From assembly GCA_004357435.1 (NCBI GenBank), contig SMVS01000135.1, forward strand, positions 1 to 15,136: a DNA stretch of 15,136 nucleotides. Direction: 5' to 3'. Position 1 is the stretch's first letter. Every line of letters starts with the position of its first letter. The position numbers and the translations under genes were made by a program. Under the pieces are notes generated by a model. That model searched no databases, had not been told where the DNA came from, and saw only the letters and a list, made by a program, of their open reading frames with translations. This DNA is from Nitrospina sp. Its GTDB lineage: Bacteria > Nitrospinota > Nitrospinia > Nitrospinales > Nitrospinaceae. This document shows positions 1 through 7,604 of the stretch, piece by piece.

Positions 1-2
1 AA

Positions 3-794
3 GAAGTGGATTATATCATCGGCGGCCTGGAGGATAAGGAGTCTCTTCGCAAACTGGTCGATGGCATGGATGTGGTGCTCCATTTGGCCCACTTCCCCGG
101 CCCGGTGCAAGCCACTGACGAGCTGGTGAAAGTGAATGTCAGCGGTTCCTACGATCTTTTGGAGGCGGCGAAAAAAGCTAAAGTCAAACAATTCGTTTTC
201 ATGAGCGCCTGCACGGTGCTCGGCCAGGTTCTGCCGACGGTCGACGAGGAACATCCTCTGGATGAGACCCATCCCGTGATGCCCAGCACTTTGTACGGTT
301 CGATCAAATCCGCGATCGAGGCGTTTTGTTTTTATTATCAGAAAAGCCGGGCGTTTGACGTCACCCTGATCCGGCCGGTCACCATCTACGGGGTTCATCC
401 GGACCTCGAAAAATCGGAATGGTTCAAGACGGTTGATTATCTGGCGACCAATTACAATGTGGACCTCAAGGGCAGTACCAAATACGTTTCTGTAGATGCG
501 GTGGTGCAGGCTTTGGAAAAGGTGATCGGCAACAAGGAGTGCGCTGGAAAAATCTATCACTTGATCGATGGCCACATCCACAACCTGGAGTTGGGGCAAA
601 TCATAATCGATGCCATTGAGTCTTTCGGAGAAGTTGAGGGGGTGATGGGAGAGGCCGGTGTGCCCATGTCCAATCAGGCCGCGAAAGACCTGGGTGTGGA
701 ATTCAGGGGCCGGGATGGCGTCATCGAGTATCTCAAGTTTTTACATCGTTTGCAGGTCACTTACGGCGGGGAGCGCCAGATTGACAAGTGGTGA
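3..794 (+). CDS. NAD-dependent epimerase/dehydratase (extended SDR), 5'-truncated by window edge
   Basis: The frame is open to the left edge, so only the C-terminal ~264 residues are present and the N-terminal GxxGxxG nucleotide-binding loop lies outside. Counting from the GTG at position 6, the visible part has an extended-SDR layout: DVVLHLA at 22-28, a conserved N at 44 in VNVSG, SACTVLG with the catalytic Ser at 67, and YGSIK with Tyr97 and Lys101. This gives the Ser-Tyr-Lys triad used in hydride transfer on NDP-sugars or related cyclic substrates. The GTG at 6 is an in-frame internal codon, not a credible start. A 64-nt gap holding a stem-loop separates it from the decarboxylase genes, so cotranscription is plausible. 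Members of this family make or modify activated sugars for surface polysaccharide. The exact substrate cannot be read from sequence, and a dehydrogenase or reductase role is also possible. Confidence 0.85.
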   Translation, partial: EVDYIIGGLEDKESLRKLVDGMDVVLHLAHFPGPVQATDELVKVNVSGSYDLLEAAKKAKVKQFVFMSACTVLGQVLPTVDEEHPLDETHPVMPSTLYGSIKSAIEAFCFYYQKSRAFDVTLIRPVTIYGVHPDLEKSEWFKTVDYLATNYNVDLKGSTKYVSVDAVVQALEKVIGNKECAGKIYHLIDGHIHNLELGQIIIDAIESFGEVEGVMGEAGVPMSNQAAKDLGVEFRGRDGVIEYLKFLHRLQVTYGGERQIDKW

Positions 795-813
795 GGGGGT
801 GGGCCGCCCCTCA
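792..813 (+). other. Stem-loop overlapping the epimerase stop codon
   Basis: TGAGGGG (792-798) pairs perfectly with CCCCTCA (807-813) around an 8-nt loop; the left arm begins with the epimerase stop codon. No T-tract follows directly, so this is not a classical Rho-independent terminator. It could tune downstream translation or protect the 3' end of the message. Confidence 0.5.
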
Positions 814-857
814 GGGAATATGCCACGTCCGCTATTTTTACCACGCTGATAAACCAG

Positions 858-1352
858 ATGCTGTCATCTAAAACCTTCATCGAAAAATTACACGGGCACG
901 GATTTGACTTTTTCACCGGAGTGCCCTGCTCTCTCCTTTCCGGCCTGATATCTTCACTGGAAGAGTCCTCTGGGTACCTGCCTTCGGTGCGGGAAGACGC
1001 GGCGGTGGGTTTGTGCGCCGGGGCGTTCATGGCGGGCAAACAACCGGTTTTGCTCATGCAGAATTCCGGCCTGGGGTACAGCCTGAACGCTTTCACCTCC
1101 CTCAATTTGATCTACGGACTGCCGGTTCTGGTCATCATGAGCTGGCGCGGGTGCGGCGGCAATGACGCTCCCGAACACATCATCATGGGGGCGGTCAACG
1201 AAAAGCTTCTGGCCACGGCGGGGATGGACCACGACGTGCTCACCAGGGACAACGTCGATGCACTGTTGGTTCAGGCGGTGGACCAAATCAAAAACAAAAA
1301 ACTGCCGTACACGTTATTGGTGAAAAAGGGACTGTTCGATGAAAGGCATTGA
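858..1352 (+). CDS. ThDP-dependent sulfopyruvate/phosphonopyruvate decarboxylase, alpha (pyrimidine-domain) subunit
   Basis: This 164-aa protein is the size of a split ThDP decarboxylase alpha subunit (ComD type). Visible landmarks are FFTGVPCSLL at 18-27, the conserved glutamate (E46 in REDAAVGLCAGAFMAGK) that activates the aminopyrimidine ring, MQNSGLGYSLNAFTSLN at 67-83, and SWRG at 95-98. With the downstream beta subunit it would form active sites at the subunit interface and decarboxylate a 3-sulfo- or 3-phosphonopyruvate-like 2-oxo acid to the aldehyde. The phrase AGAFMAGKQPVLLMQNSGLG and the two-gene format favour ComD over single-chain phosphonopyruvate decarboxylases. This is judged from memory of the families, and substrate is unproven because no PEP mutase or CoM-pathway gene is visible. 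The ATG at 858 has no obvious Shine-Dalgarno sequence, but gives the expected distance to the GVPC motif. Confidence 0.85.
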   Translation: MLSSKTFIEKLHGHGFDFFTGVPCSLLSGLISSLEESSGYLPSVREDAAVGLCAGAFMAGKQPVLLMQNSGLGYSLNAFTSLNLIYGLPVLVIMSWRGCGGNDAPEHIIMGAVNEKLLATAGMDHDVLTRDNVDALLVQAVDQIKNKKLPYTLLVKKGLFDERH

Positions 1353-1899
1353 AGTGTTCCAGGAACTGGCGCCCCTGCTGGCAGATGAGGCGGTGGTGCT
1401 CGCTAATGGGTTCATCAGCCGGGAATGTTTTCAAGTGTTGGATCGGCCGGGAAATTTTTATATGATCGGGTCGATGGGCCTGGCGTCGTCGATCGGTCTC
1501 GGAGTGGCCCTGGCGCAACCGGAACGCAGGACTCTTATTTTTGACGGCGACGGCAACGTACTCATGGCCATGGGAACCTTGGCGATGATTGCCGCCTGCG
1601 CTCCCAAAAATTTAATTCACATCGTGATCGACAACGAGGTTTACGAATCCACCGGCAGTCAGCGCACGATTTCCAACGTCGTTCCTTTGGAGTCGGTGGC
1701 CCTCAGTTGTGGCTACCGACAAGCCCTCCGCGTTACGCAACGCGACGCATTGAAGTCCGCCTACGAATCTTTGTGTCAGGCCGAAGGCCCGGGCTTCCTG
1801 CTGGTGAAGGTAGAGCCTGGCTTCGATCCCGCAACCGGCAGGGTGACGCATACGCCCGAAGAAATTCGGAACCGATTCATGAATTCATTAAAAGTGTAG
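1339..1899 (+). CDS. ThDP-dependent sulfopyruvate/phosphonopyruvate decarboxylase, beta (PP-domain) subunit
   Basis: This 186-aa protein is the diphosphate-binding half of the split decarboxylase (ComE type). It shows NFYMIGSMGLASSIGLGVALA at 39-59 and the ThDP/Mg motif, starting GDG at 70-72 and ending DN at 98-99. D71 and N99 are the expected metal ligands. NEVYESTGSQ at 99-108 matches the family's STGxQ segment. The start codon lies inside the alpha gene (14-nt overlap), with AAGGGA about 9 nt upstream, which indicates translational coupling and a 1:1 complex in the cytosol. Context is a sugar epimerase upstream, so a role in making a sulfonate or phosphonate precursor for a surface molecule is one inference. 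A coenzyme M-like or C2-sulfonate pathway is the other. Confidence 0.87.
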   Translation: MKGIEVFQELAPLLADEAVVLANGFISRECFQVLDRPGNFYMIGSMGLASSIGLGVALAQPERRTLIFDGDGNVLMAMGTLAMIAACAPKNLIHIVIDNEVYESTGSQRTISNVVPLESVALSCGYRQALRVTQRDALKSAYESLCQAEGPGFLLVKVEPGFDPATGRVTHTPEEIRNRFMNSLKV

Positions 1900-1912
1900 G
1901 AACAAAAGAGGC

Positions 1913-2006
1913 GGGAGGAGTCCATCATCGACGGCCTTCGTATTTATTTGGAAAGGTGAGGGAAGAAATTTTCTTTCCGCCAGTTCCTGCAACAAGCGGG
2001 GTCGCT
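1913..2006 (+). pseudogene. Possible remnant: strong Shine-Dalgarno with no start codon
   Basis: GGGAGGAG at 1913-1920, just after the beta-subunit stop, is followed by ATC ATC GAC rather than a start codon. The frame runs IIDGLRIYLER, hits TGA, then continues GKKFSFRQFLQQAGSL to a second TGA. It looks like the decayed beginning of a third gene of the decarboxylase operon. This is weak evidence: no family is recognised and the stretch may be chance. Confidence 0.25.
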
Positions 2007-2011
2007 CTGAC

Positions 2012-2377
2012 TCAATCCGCCTGATTTTTTGAGGCAACCAGATTTTTGATGGCTTCCCGCAACCGCACTTCCCCTTCCGAGGGTAATTGCCGCACCACTT
2101 TATTAGTGGCCGGATCCACCACCCGGATCACCAGACGGTGCGTATCGGTGAAGGATCGGATTTTTTGACCGGACCCCGGTACTGGAATGGGCTGAAACTC
2201 GTTTTGAATTTTTGTCTTACTCCCCGCCCTTTGGGCCTGGGTCGACAAGGAAACCGTATCTCCAGGCGTTGGAGCCGGCGGCCCCGCTTTCACCTTGGGC
2301 GCCGCATCGCCTGCCGCTGGGGCTGGCCGATTCGGCACATTGGTGGGTCCAATGATTTGAGAGATATCGCCTGCCAT
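2012..2377 (-). CDS. FlaG-family protein (orphan)
   Basis: This is a 121-aa protein. Residues 1-70 are a Pro/Ala-rich, probably disordered region containing DTVSLSTQAQ (40-49), a DxVxLS pattern common in flagellar export or chaperone-type proteins. Residues 75-115 match the FlaG core: FTDTHRLVIRVVDPATNKVVRQLPSE, with the family's hydrophobic strand, D-x-x-T turn and R-Q-(I/L)-P-x-E motif. FlaG proteins influence flagellar filament length or assembly, but their biochemistry is poorly defined. The ATG at 2377 has a good ribosome site (GAGGTG, complement of 2383-2388) seven nt away. No other flagellar gene is in view, so it is an orphan here. It faces away from the ABC exporter. Confidence 0.7.
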   Translation of the reverse strand: MAGDISQIIGPTNVPNRPAPAAGDAAPKVKAGPPAPTPGDTVSLSTQAQRAGSKTKIQNEFQPIPVPGSGQKIRSFTDTHRLVIRVVDPATNKVVRQLPSEGEVRLREAIKNLVASKNQAD

Positions 2378-2435
2378 GATTGCACCTCGGAAAACTTGTT
2401 ACAGGTAAAAAAAACTTCATTTGCCACTATTTATC

Positions 2436-2457
2436 GTGTTTGAGATTCTTCAAACAC
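2436..2457. promoter_or_regulatory. Perfect 8-bp inverted repeat upstream of the FlaG-like gene
   Basis: GTGTTTGA (2436-2443) and TCAAACAC (2450-2457) are perfect inverted repeats with a 6-nt spacer. The dyad lies about 60-80 nt upstream of the FlaG-like start, in its leader or promoter zone. It could be an operator or an RNA hairpin. On the + strand a pyrimidine-rich run follows, but no + strand gene precedes it, so a terminator role is unlikely. Confidence 0.4.
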
Positions 2458-2561
2458 TTTTCCTTCTCTCTTTAACGTCAAAATGAAGCTAAAACTTGAG
2501 TGCGTGAGAATAAAAAAAAGTTTTATTTTGGAAGATGCGGTTTTTCAAACCCTTTGGCCGA

Positions 2562-2768
2562 GCAAGGCCCAGAGCTAAGAGGACAGACTCCGCTTGCGCC
2601 TCGCCATGGTAAAGCATGAAATAGAGGTCAACCATCTGGCTCCCCTGCAAGGGGCCGGGCAAGGCCCAGAGCTAAGAGAACAGACTCCGCTTGCGCCTCG
2701 CCATGGTAAAGCATGAAATAGAGGTCAGCCATTTGCCTCCCCTGCTAAGGGGCCGGGCTTTGCCCGGC
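2562..2768. repeat. Tandem 97-bp direct repeat ending in GC hairpins (dispersed family, copy A)
   Basis: Two near-identical units run head to tail, 2562-2658 and 2659-2756. They differ by a few substitutions (for example GAGGACA/GAGAACA) and one inserted base. The second unit ends with the left-arm core GCCATTTGCCTCC (2728-2740), the hairpin CCCC-TGCTAA-GGGG (2739-2752) and the perfect hairpin GCCGGGC-TTT-GCCCGGC (2752-2768). The same core recurs in other spacers of the window. The element sits between the divergent FlaG-like gene and ABC exporter. The rest of the 2378-2894 spacer is AT-rich with no supported gene. Confidence 0.9.
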
Positions 2769-2894
2769 GGTTGAATTAATTGCTGTTGGAGGTTATGATT
2801 AAGCGTTTAAATCCTTCGACATTGATAGGCAGGGTGCTTTTTTGGCTCCATTGAGAGTCCAAGGCCGGGCTTCCATAATGAAATTCCGATATTG

Positions 2895-4658
2895 ATGAAA
2901 GATTTTTCCAAAATTCTGAAATACGCCAAGCCTTACACCAAAAGCATCGTCTTTGCGTTTTTGTGTCTGGTTTTGACCTCGCTCATCACCTTGCTCCTGC
3001 CACTCATCGTGCGCAACATGATCAATGCGGTGGTGGTGCAAAAAAGTATGGAGGTGCTCAACAGCCTGGCCGTGGATCTCCTCATTGTGATTGCTTTGCA
3101 ATTGGTGTTTGCGGTGACTCACAATTATGTCCTGGGGTTTATCGGCAACCGCATCACCGCGGATTTCCGTTTGGAATTATTCCAACACATCCAAAGGCTG
3201 TCACTCCGGTTTTTTCAGGAACGCCGGGTCGGCGAGATCATTTCCCGGATGAGCAACGACATCTCCGTGATCCAGAAAGCTCTGGTGACGTTTCCCGTGG
3301 CGCTCATTCGCCAGACCATCACCTTGGTGGGTGGACTGGCGATCATATGTTATTTGAATTGGAAATTGACCGGCCTGATTATTCTGGTGCTTCCGCCTTT
3401 GATGTTGTTCGCCCGGATGTTTGGCAAGCGTTTACGCAACCTCTCCAGCCGGGTCCAGGACAAGCTGGCCAGCGCTATCGTGGTTTTGGAGGAAGTGGTT
3501 TCATCCATCAAAATCGTCAAGTCCTACACCCGTGAGGATTATGAACAGAAACGTTTTCAGAGCAGTATCGAAACCGCCTTTGAAGCGGAAGTGCAAAAGG
3601 TAAAAATTTCGTCCGCCTTCGGTCCGTTTGTATTGTTTCTGACGTTTCTGGTTTCGGCTCTGTTGGTGTGGTATGGAGGGCATCAGGTGATGCAGGGTGC
3701 GACCACGCCAGGGGAATTGGCGGCATTTTTCCTTTATGCCATTATCATTGCCGGGCCGATCGGAACTTTTGTGCGGCTCTACACGCAGATCCAGGAATCC
3801 CTGGGAGCGGTGGGGCGTGTTTACGAACTGCTCGATTCCATTCCTGAAATAAAAAATCCGGAAGGCGCGGTGGTCCTGGACAATATCGAAGGCCGCATCC
3901 AGTTTGAAAAAGTTTCATTCGGTTACTCAAAAACCATACCTGTACTTCATGAAGTCACTTTTGAGATCAAGCCCGGCGAGCGGGTGGCTTTGGTGGGCCC
4001 GAGTGGCGGGGGAAAATCCACCGTGGTGCAACTGCTCCACCGGTTTTTTGATGTCGATTCGGGGAGCATCCGTATAGATGGTACGGATCTGCGCCGCATT
4101 GATCTAAAAAGTTTTCTGGAGCAGGTGGCTCTGGTGCCACAGGAGACTTTGTTGTTCGGTGGCACGGTCCGGGAAAATATATTGTATGGCAAGCTGGACG
4201 CCACCCAGGCGGAATTGGACCGCGCCGCGCAATCGGCTCATGCCTATGAGTTCATTCAGCGTTTGGAAAATGGATACGATACGGTGGTCGGCGAAAAAGG
4301 CGCGAAGCTTTCGGGTGGGGAACGCCAGAGAATTGCGATCGCCCGGGCACTGCTCAAGGATCCTAAAATTCTGATCCTGGACGAAGCGACGTCGTCCCTC
4401 GACAACCAATCGGAAGCGTTGATTCAGGAAGCATTGGAAGTTTTAATGCGGGGCCGTACCACCCTGTCGGTAGCGCACCGACTGAGTACGGTGCACAACG
4501 CGGATAAAATTATTGTGATCGATCAGGGCCGAATAGTTGAAACCGGAACGCACCGTGAATTGATGGCCAACAAAAATCTTTACCACCACCTCTACACTCT
4601 AAAAATGTTTGAATCCCATGGCGAGGCGTTAGCGCTAAAGGGGTCCCAACTCGGATAA
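2895..4658 (+). CDS. MsbA-like ABC exporter (fused transmembrane and ATPase domains)
   Basis: A 587-aa half-transporter that would act as a homodimer in the inner membrane. The N-terminal ~320 residues form a six-helix exporter domain (hydrophobic segments near 18-40, 55-80, 130-175 and 245-290, with the coupling-type region around RVGEIISRMSNDI). The ATPase domain carries Walker A GPSGGGKST at 368-376, Q-loop Q416, signature LSGGERQR at 472-479, Walker B ILILDEA at 492-498 and H-loop His528, so it is expected to be active. Best analogy is MsbA/lipid or multidrug export, and substrate is not determinable. ATG 2895 is preferred to the TTG three bases earlier; neither has a clear Shine-Dalgarno sequence. 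The gene stands alone, with repeat-bearing spacers on both sides. Confidence 0.9.
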   Translation: MKDFSKILKYAKPYTKSIVFAFLCLVLTSLITLLLPLIVRNMINAVVVQKSMEVLNSLAVDLLIVIALQLVFAVTHNYVLGFIGNRITADFRLELFQHIQRLSLRFFQERRVGEIISRMSNDISVIQKALVTFPVALIRQTITLVGGLAIICYLNWKLTGLIILVLPPLMLFARMFGKRLRNLSSRVQDKLASAIVVLEEVVSSIKIVKSYTREDYEQKRFQSSIETAFEAEVQKVKISSAFGPFVLFLTFLVSALLVWYGGHQVMQGATTPGELAAFFLYAIIIAGPIGTFVRLYTQIQESLGAVGRVYELLDSIPEIKNPEGAVVLDNIEGRIQFEKVSFGYSKTIPVLHEVTFEIKPGERVALVGPSGGGKSTVVQLLHRFFDVDSGSIRIDGTDLRRIDLKSFLEQVALVPQETLLFGGTVRENILYGKLDATQAELDRAAQSAHAYEFIQRLENGYDTVVGEKGAKLSGGERQRIAIARALLKDPKILILDEATSSLDNQSEALIQEALEVLMRGRTTLSVAHRLSTVHNADKIIVIDQGRIVETGTHRELMANKNLYHHLYTLKMFESHGEALALKGSQLG

Positions 4659-4661
4659 GCG

Positions 4662-4679
4662 CTCAACAGTTGTTGGGCG
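4662..4679 (+). other. Stem-loop after the ABC exporter
   Basis: CGCTCAA (4662-4668) pairs with TTGGGCG (4673-4679), including one G-U wobble, around a 4-nt loop four bases after the stop codon. There is no T-tract, so it is a weak terminator candidate or 3'-end stabiliser. Confidence 0.35.
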
Positions 4680-4686
4680 GAAACAG

Positions 4687-4857
4687 AGTTTTACCATTTT
4701 GCTCCGGGCCTGGCCCGGCCCCTTAGCACTGGCGCTTCGTCGGCGGGCCTTGCCCGTCCCCTCGCGGGGGACGCAAATGGCTGAAACTTTAAATTGTGCC
4801 CAATAATAGTTGAACTCAAATCTAAGTTTGACCCTTTGAGCTCCGGGCCTTGCACGG
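4687..4857. repeat. Hairpin repeat element (dispersed family, copy B) plus a truncated second unit
   Basis: A left arm AGTTTTACCATTTTGCTCC (4687-4705) and a right arm reading GACGCAAATGGCTGAAAC (4770-4787) are imperfect inverted repeats bounding a ~100-bp unit. Inside lie the perfect palindrome CCGGGCC-T-GGCCCGG (4704-4718) and TCCCC-TCGC-GGGGA-like pairing (4757-4771). After GTGCCCAATAATAGTTGA a second left arm starts (AAGTTTGACCCTTTGAGCTCC, 4824 on) but its right half is missing. That half-unit ends about 8 bases before the GH57 start codon. Confidence 0.85.
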
Positions 4858-4864
4858 TATTATT

Positions 4865-7000
4865 ATGCCCACGTTAAAATTAATTTTTGGAGTTCACAAC
4901 CACCAGCCGGTGGGTAACTTCGACCATGTGTTCGAGGACGTGTTCCAAAAAAGTTATCGTCCCTACTTTGAAGTTCTGCAGGATTTCCCCAGCCTAAAAA
5001 CCGCCGCGCATTTTTCGGGCCCCCTGCTGGAATGGTTGCAACAACACCAGCCGGATTACCTGAAAATGCTCCGCGATTTGTGCGTGGCCGGCCGGCTCGA
5101 AATTCTGAGCGGTGGTTTTTACGAACCGATTCTTTCCAGTATTCCCGAGGACGATGCGTTGGGTCAGATCCGGATGATGAACGAATTCATTGAACATGAG
5201 TTCGGCACACGTCCGCGCGGACTCTGGCTGGCGGAACGCATTTGGACACCCAGCCTGCCGAAAACCCTGGCGCAGGCGGGCATCGAATACACCGTCCTCG
5301 ATGACACTCATTTCTACTATGCGGGTCTTCAGGAAAGCGAAATCGACGGTTACTTTGTCACCGAGTATCAGGGCTATCCCTTGCGCGTGTTCCCGATCAG
5401 TAAAACCCTGCGCTATGCCATTCCGTTTGATCTGCCAGAGGTCGTTCTGGAACATTTGCGCCAGCTTAAAGATCAGCATAAGGCGGTGACTTATGCCGAC
5501 GACGGAGAAAAGTTCGGTAGCTGGCCGGGCACCTATCAATGGGTGTTCGAGGAAAAGTATTTGAGAAAATGGTTCGCGGCTCTGGCCGGACAGACGGATT
5601 GGCTGGAGACGGTGACTTTTAGCGAGTTTCTGGACAGCCACGCGCCCACGGGCCGCGTTTATTTGCCGATGGCTTCTTACGACGAAATGATGGAATGGTC
5701 CCTTCCCACCGGAGTATCGCGGCAGTTTGTGGATTTTAAAAAGGAGTTGCGTTCGGCGGGATTCGAGGAAGCGCAGTCACGCGTATTTTTGCGCGGCGGA
5801 CAGTGGGATAATTTTCTCACCAAATACTCGGAAGCCAACCAGATGCACAAAAAGATGATTTACGTCAGCCGGAAAGTGGCGCGGATACCGCAAACGCATC
5901 CCAGACGGAGCGAAGCGCAACGGGAGTTGTACCGGGGCCAGTGCAATTGCGCTCAGTGGCATGGCTTGTTTGGCGGTTTGTATCTCAATTATTTGCGCCA
6001 TGCCCTGTACACGCATCTCATTGCCGCGGAAAATATTGCCGACGAAATAGCGCTGGGTAAAGATCACGGACTGAACGTCGAAGTGTTGGATTTTAATCGG
6101 GACGGGTTCGATGAGGTGATTGTCGCCAATTCCCAATTGGGTGCCGGAATCACTCCTGCCTACGGAGGGGCTTTGTTTGAATTGGACTACCGTTCGGTTT
6201 GCTTCAACCTCAGCAACGTTTTGCGGCGGCGGGAAGAGACTTACCATGATCAATGCAAAAATGATGATTCCGCAACCATGGCCGCCGGCCAGGGTTCGCC
6301 ACAATCCATCCACGATCAGGTGCGGCCCAAGGAGCCGGGGCTGGCGGACAAGTTGTTTTATGATTCGTATGAGCGTTACTCCTGCCTCGACCATTTTCTT
6401 CCTTTGGACACTTCTTTTGCGCAATTCAAGCAGTCACGCTATGAGGAGTTGGGAGACTTTGTGGGCCAGCCGTACACTTTTGAAAAGCCCGCCCCGCTGT
6501 CAGCCGATAAACCGTTCGATCTACATTTAAAAAGAGAAGGCCGGGTTCGGCAGAATTCTCAGCCGGTGGCGGTGGTTGTAGAGAAAACTTTTTCATTCTC
6601 TCCGCATTCTGCTGAAATAGCGGTGCGGTATAAAATCACCAATGGCGGAACGCACACTGTGGATGCGTTGTGGGCGGTGGAATTCAATTTCACTCTGTTG
6701 GCCGGTGATGCCGAAGATCGGTATTATTTATTGCCGGGAAGCGACAGACCCCGTATGGCGACCGAAGGCATATTGGACTCCGCGTCGGCCATCGGGCTCC
6801 GCGACGATTGGAATGGATTTGAATTGATGTTGAGTCTGGAGCCGGCGGCACGCTTGTGGCGGTTCCCGGTGGCAACGGTTTCGCAATCGGAAGCGGGGTT
6901 GGAAAGTACCTACCAGGGGTCCTGCCTGTTGCCTCATTGGGAATTGCATCTCCCGGCCGGCGCTGTGCGAGAGTTCCAAATTCGCCTCACTATCTCCTGA
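4865..7000 (+). CDS. GH57 family 4-alpha-glucanotransferase / alpha-amylase
   Basis: A 711-aa cytosolic enzyme (no signal peptide) of the Thermococcus-type GH57 glucanotransferase/amylase group, which remodels or degrades alpha-1,4-glucans such as glycogen. The N-terminal seven-stranded barrel shows the family's conserved regions: HNHQP (11-15), GGFYEP near 84-89, GLWLAERIW with the predicted nucleophile Glu124, and YADDGEKFG (210-218) with the predicted acid/base Asp at 212/213. The remaining ~350 residues fit the C-terminal DUF1925/DUF1926-type beta domains (for example YEELGDFVGQPYTF). All key residues are present, so activity is expected. ATG 4865 is chosen over the upstream TTG at 4850 because homologues begin close to the HNHQP motif and 4850 lies in the repeat. 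No good ribosome site is visible. No other glycogen gene is nearby. Confidence 0.93.
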   Translation: MPTLKLIFGVHNHQPVGNFDHVFEDVFQKSYRPYFEVLQDFPSLKTAAHFSGPLLEWLQQHQPDYLKMLRDLCVAGRLEILSGGFYEPILSSIPEDDALGQIRMMNEFIEHEFGTRPRGLWLAERIWTPSLPKTLAQAGIEYTVLDDTHFYYAGLQESEIDGYFVTEYQGYPLRVFPISKTLRYAIPFDLPEVVLEHLRQLKDQHKAVTYADDGEKFGSWPGTYQWVFEEKYLRKWFAALAGQTDWLETVTFSEFLDSHAPTGRVYLPMASYDEMMEWSLPTGVSRQFVDFKKELRSAGFEEAQSRVFLRGGQWDNFLTKYSEANQMHKKMIYVSRKVARIPQTHPRRSEAQRELYRGQCNCAQWHGLFGGLYLNYLRHALYTHLIAAENIADEIALGKDHGLNVEVLDFNRDGFDEVIVANSQLGAGITPAYGGALFELDYRSVCFNLSNVLRRREETYHDQCKNDDSATMAAGQGSPQSIHDQVRPKEPGLADKLFYDSYERYSCLDHFLPLDTSFAQFKQSRYEELGDFVGQPYTFEKPAPLSADKPFDLHLKREGRVRQNSQPVAVVVEKTFSFSPHSAEIAVRYKITNGGTHTVDALWAVEFNFTLLAGDAEDRYYLLPGSDRPRMATEGILDSASAIGLRDDWNGFELMLSLEPAARLWRFPVATVSQSEAGLESTYQGSCLLPHWELHLPAGAVREFQIRLTIS

Positions 7001-7057
7001 GCGGATGAAATTTTGGGAAAGATCAAACGGTTGTGAAAATGGGGTTGCAGGGGAAGA

Positions 7058-7480
7058 TCAAGCGCCTGGGTCGGCACCGTTGAGAAATCCAATCAGGTGG
7101 GATCTTTTTTCCGGGTTGCCATGTTGGTAAATGCGGATCAGCTTTTCAATCAATTCCCTCAATTTTTGATCCTCACCATAGCCCTCCATAGTTTCTTCCA
7201 CCAAGCTCCCAACATCTGCCTGGGCTAATGCAGACTCATCGCGGTTGATCGCGCCTTTCCCGGTGAGCAGCCAAATGATATTGATTCGGGAGTACTGATA
7301 AAGCTTGGTGATGGTGTCGGCCGAAGGAAGCGACTTTTCATTTTCAATATCAGACAGAGACCCTTGCGAGATTTTGATCAATCTGGCCAGCTCAAAAGAT
7401 TTTAAGGGAATGGTTTTTCGCCATTGCCGCAGGCGCTGACCTAAATGTTTCGCGGTCCCTGGATGTTTTCTTTCTTTCAT
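7058..7480 (-). CDS. XRE/Cro-C1-type helix-turn-helix regulator
   Basis: From ATG 7480 the protein is 140 aa. Residues ~12-66 are a lambda-repressor-like HTH: LGQRLRQWRK, then FELARLIKISQGSLSDIENEKSLPSADTITKLYQYSRI. The tail (LLTGKG onwards, then charged helices to ADPGA) resembles phage- or stress-type regulators that carry a short C-terminal helix pair. ATG 7480 is preferred over TTG 7516 because homologues start shortly before the HTH and AGG lies about 5 nt upstream. The gene converges on GH57, with 57 nt between stops. A 10-bp inverted repeat 11-38 nt upstream of the start is a likely autoregulatory operator. Target genes are unknown. Confidence 0.8.
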   Translation of the reverse strand: MKERKHPGTAKHLGQRLRQWRKTIPLKSFELARLIKISQGSLSDIENEKSLPSADTITKLYQYSRINIIWLLTGKGAINRDESALAQADVGSLVEETMEGYGEDQKLRELIEKLIRIYQHGNPEKRSHLIGFLNGADPGA

Positions 7481-7490
7481 TATACCTAAT

Positions 7491-7518
7491 TTTTTAAACC
7501 GGATCGCTGGTTTCAAAA
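7491..7518. promoter_or_regulatory. Operator-like inverted repeat upstream of XRE gene
   Basis: TTTTTAAACC (7491-7500) and GGTTTCAAAA (7509-7518) match as inverted repeats at 9 of 10 positions with an 8-bp spacer, directly upstream of the chosen XRE start. Size and position fit binding of a dimeric Cro/C1-type repressor to its own promoter. Binding is inferred. Confidence 0.5.
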
Positions 7519-7604
7519 TTAAGGAAAAGTCTTACAAGTGGGGCTCAAAACCTGCAACGATCCGAACATGCGGGCTACTTCAAATTCGGTCCCGCTCACT
7601 TTTT

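Noticed and set aside
1960..1982. A/T-rich hairpin GGAAGAAATTTTCTTTCC as terminator for the decarboxylase genes
   Set aside because: The stem has mismatches and no T-tract follows on either strand.
2562..2756. CRISPR array
   Set aside because: Only two head-to-tail 97-bp copies with no spacers between them and no cas genes; this is a tandem duplication.
2795..2854. 19-residue leader peptide (MIKRLNPSTLIGRVLFWLH) before the ABC exporter
   Set aside because: GGAGG sits only two nt from the ATG, which is too close, and no attenuator-like hairpins follow.
4994..6424. Two 215-aa open frames on the minus strand
   Set aside because: Both are mirror frames of the GH57 gene, which carries all catalytic motifs.
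7481..7516. XRE gene starting at TTG 7516
   Set aside because: It would extend through the operator-like dyad; ATG 7480 has a closer ribosome site and a normal N-terminus.
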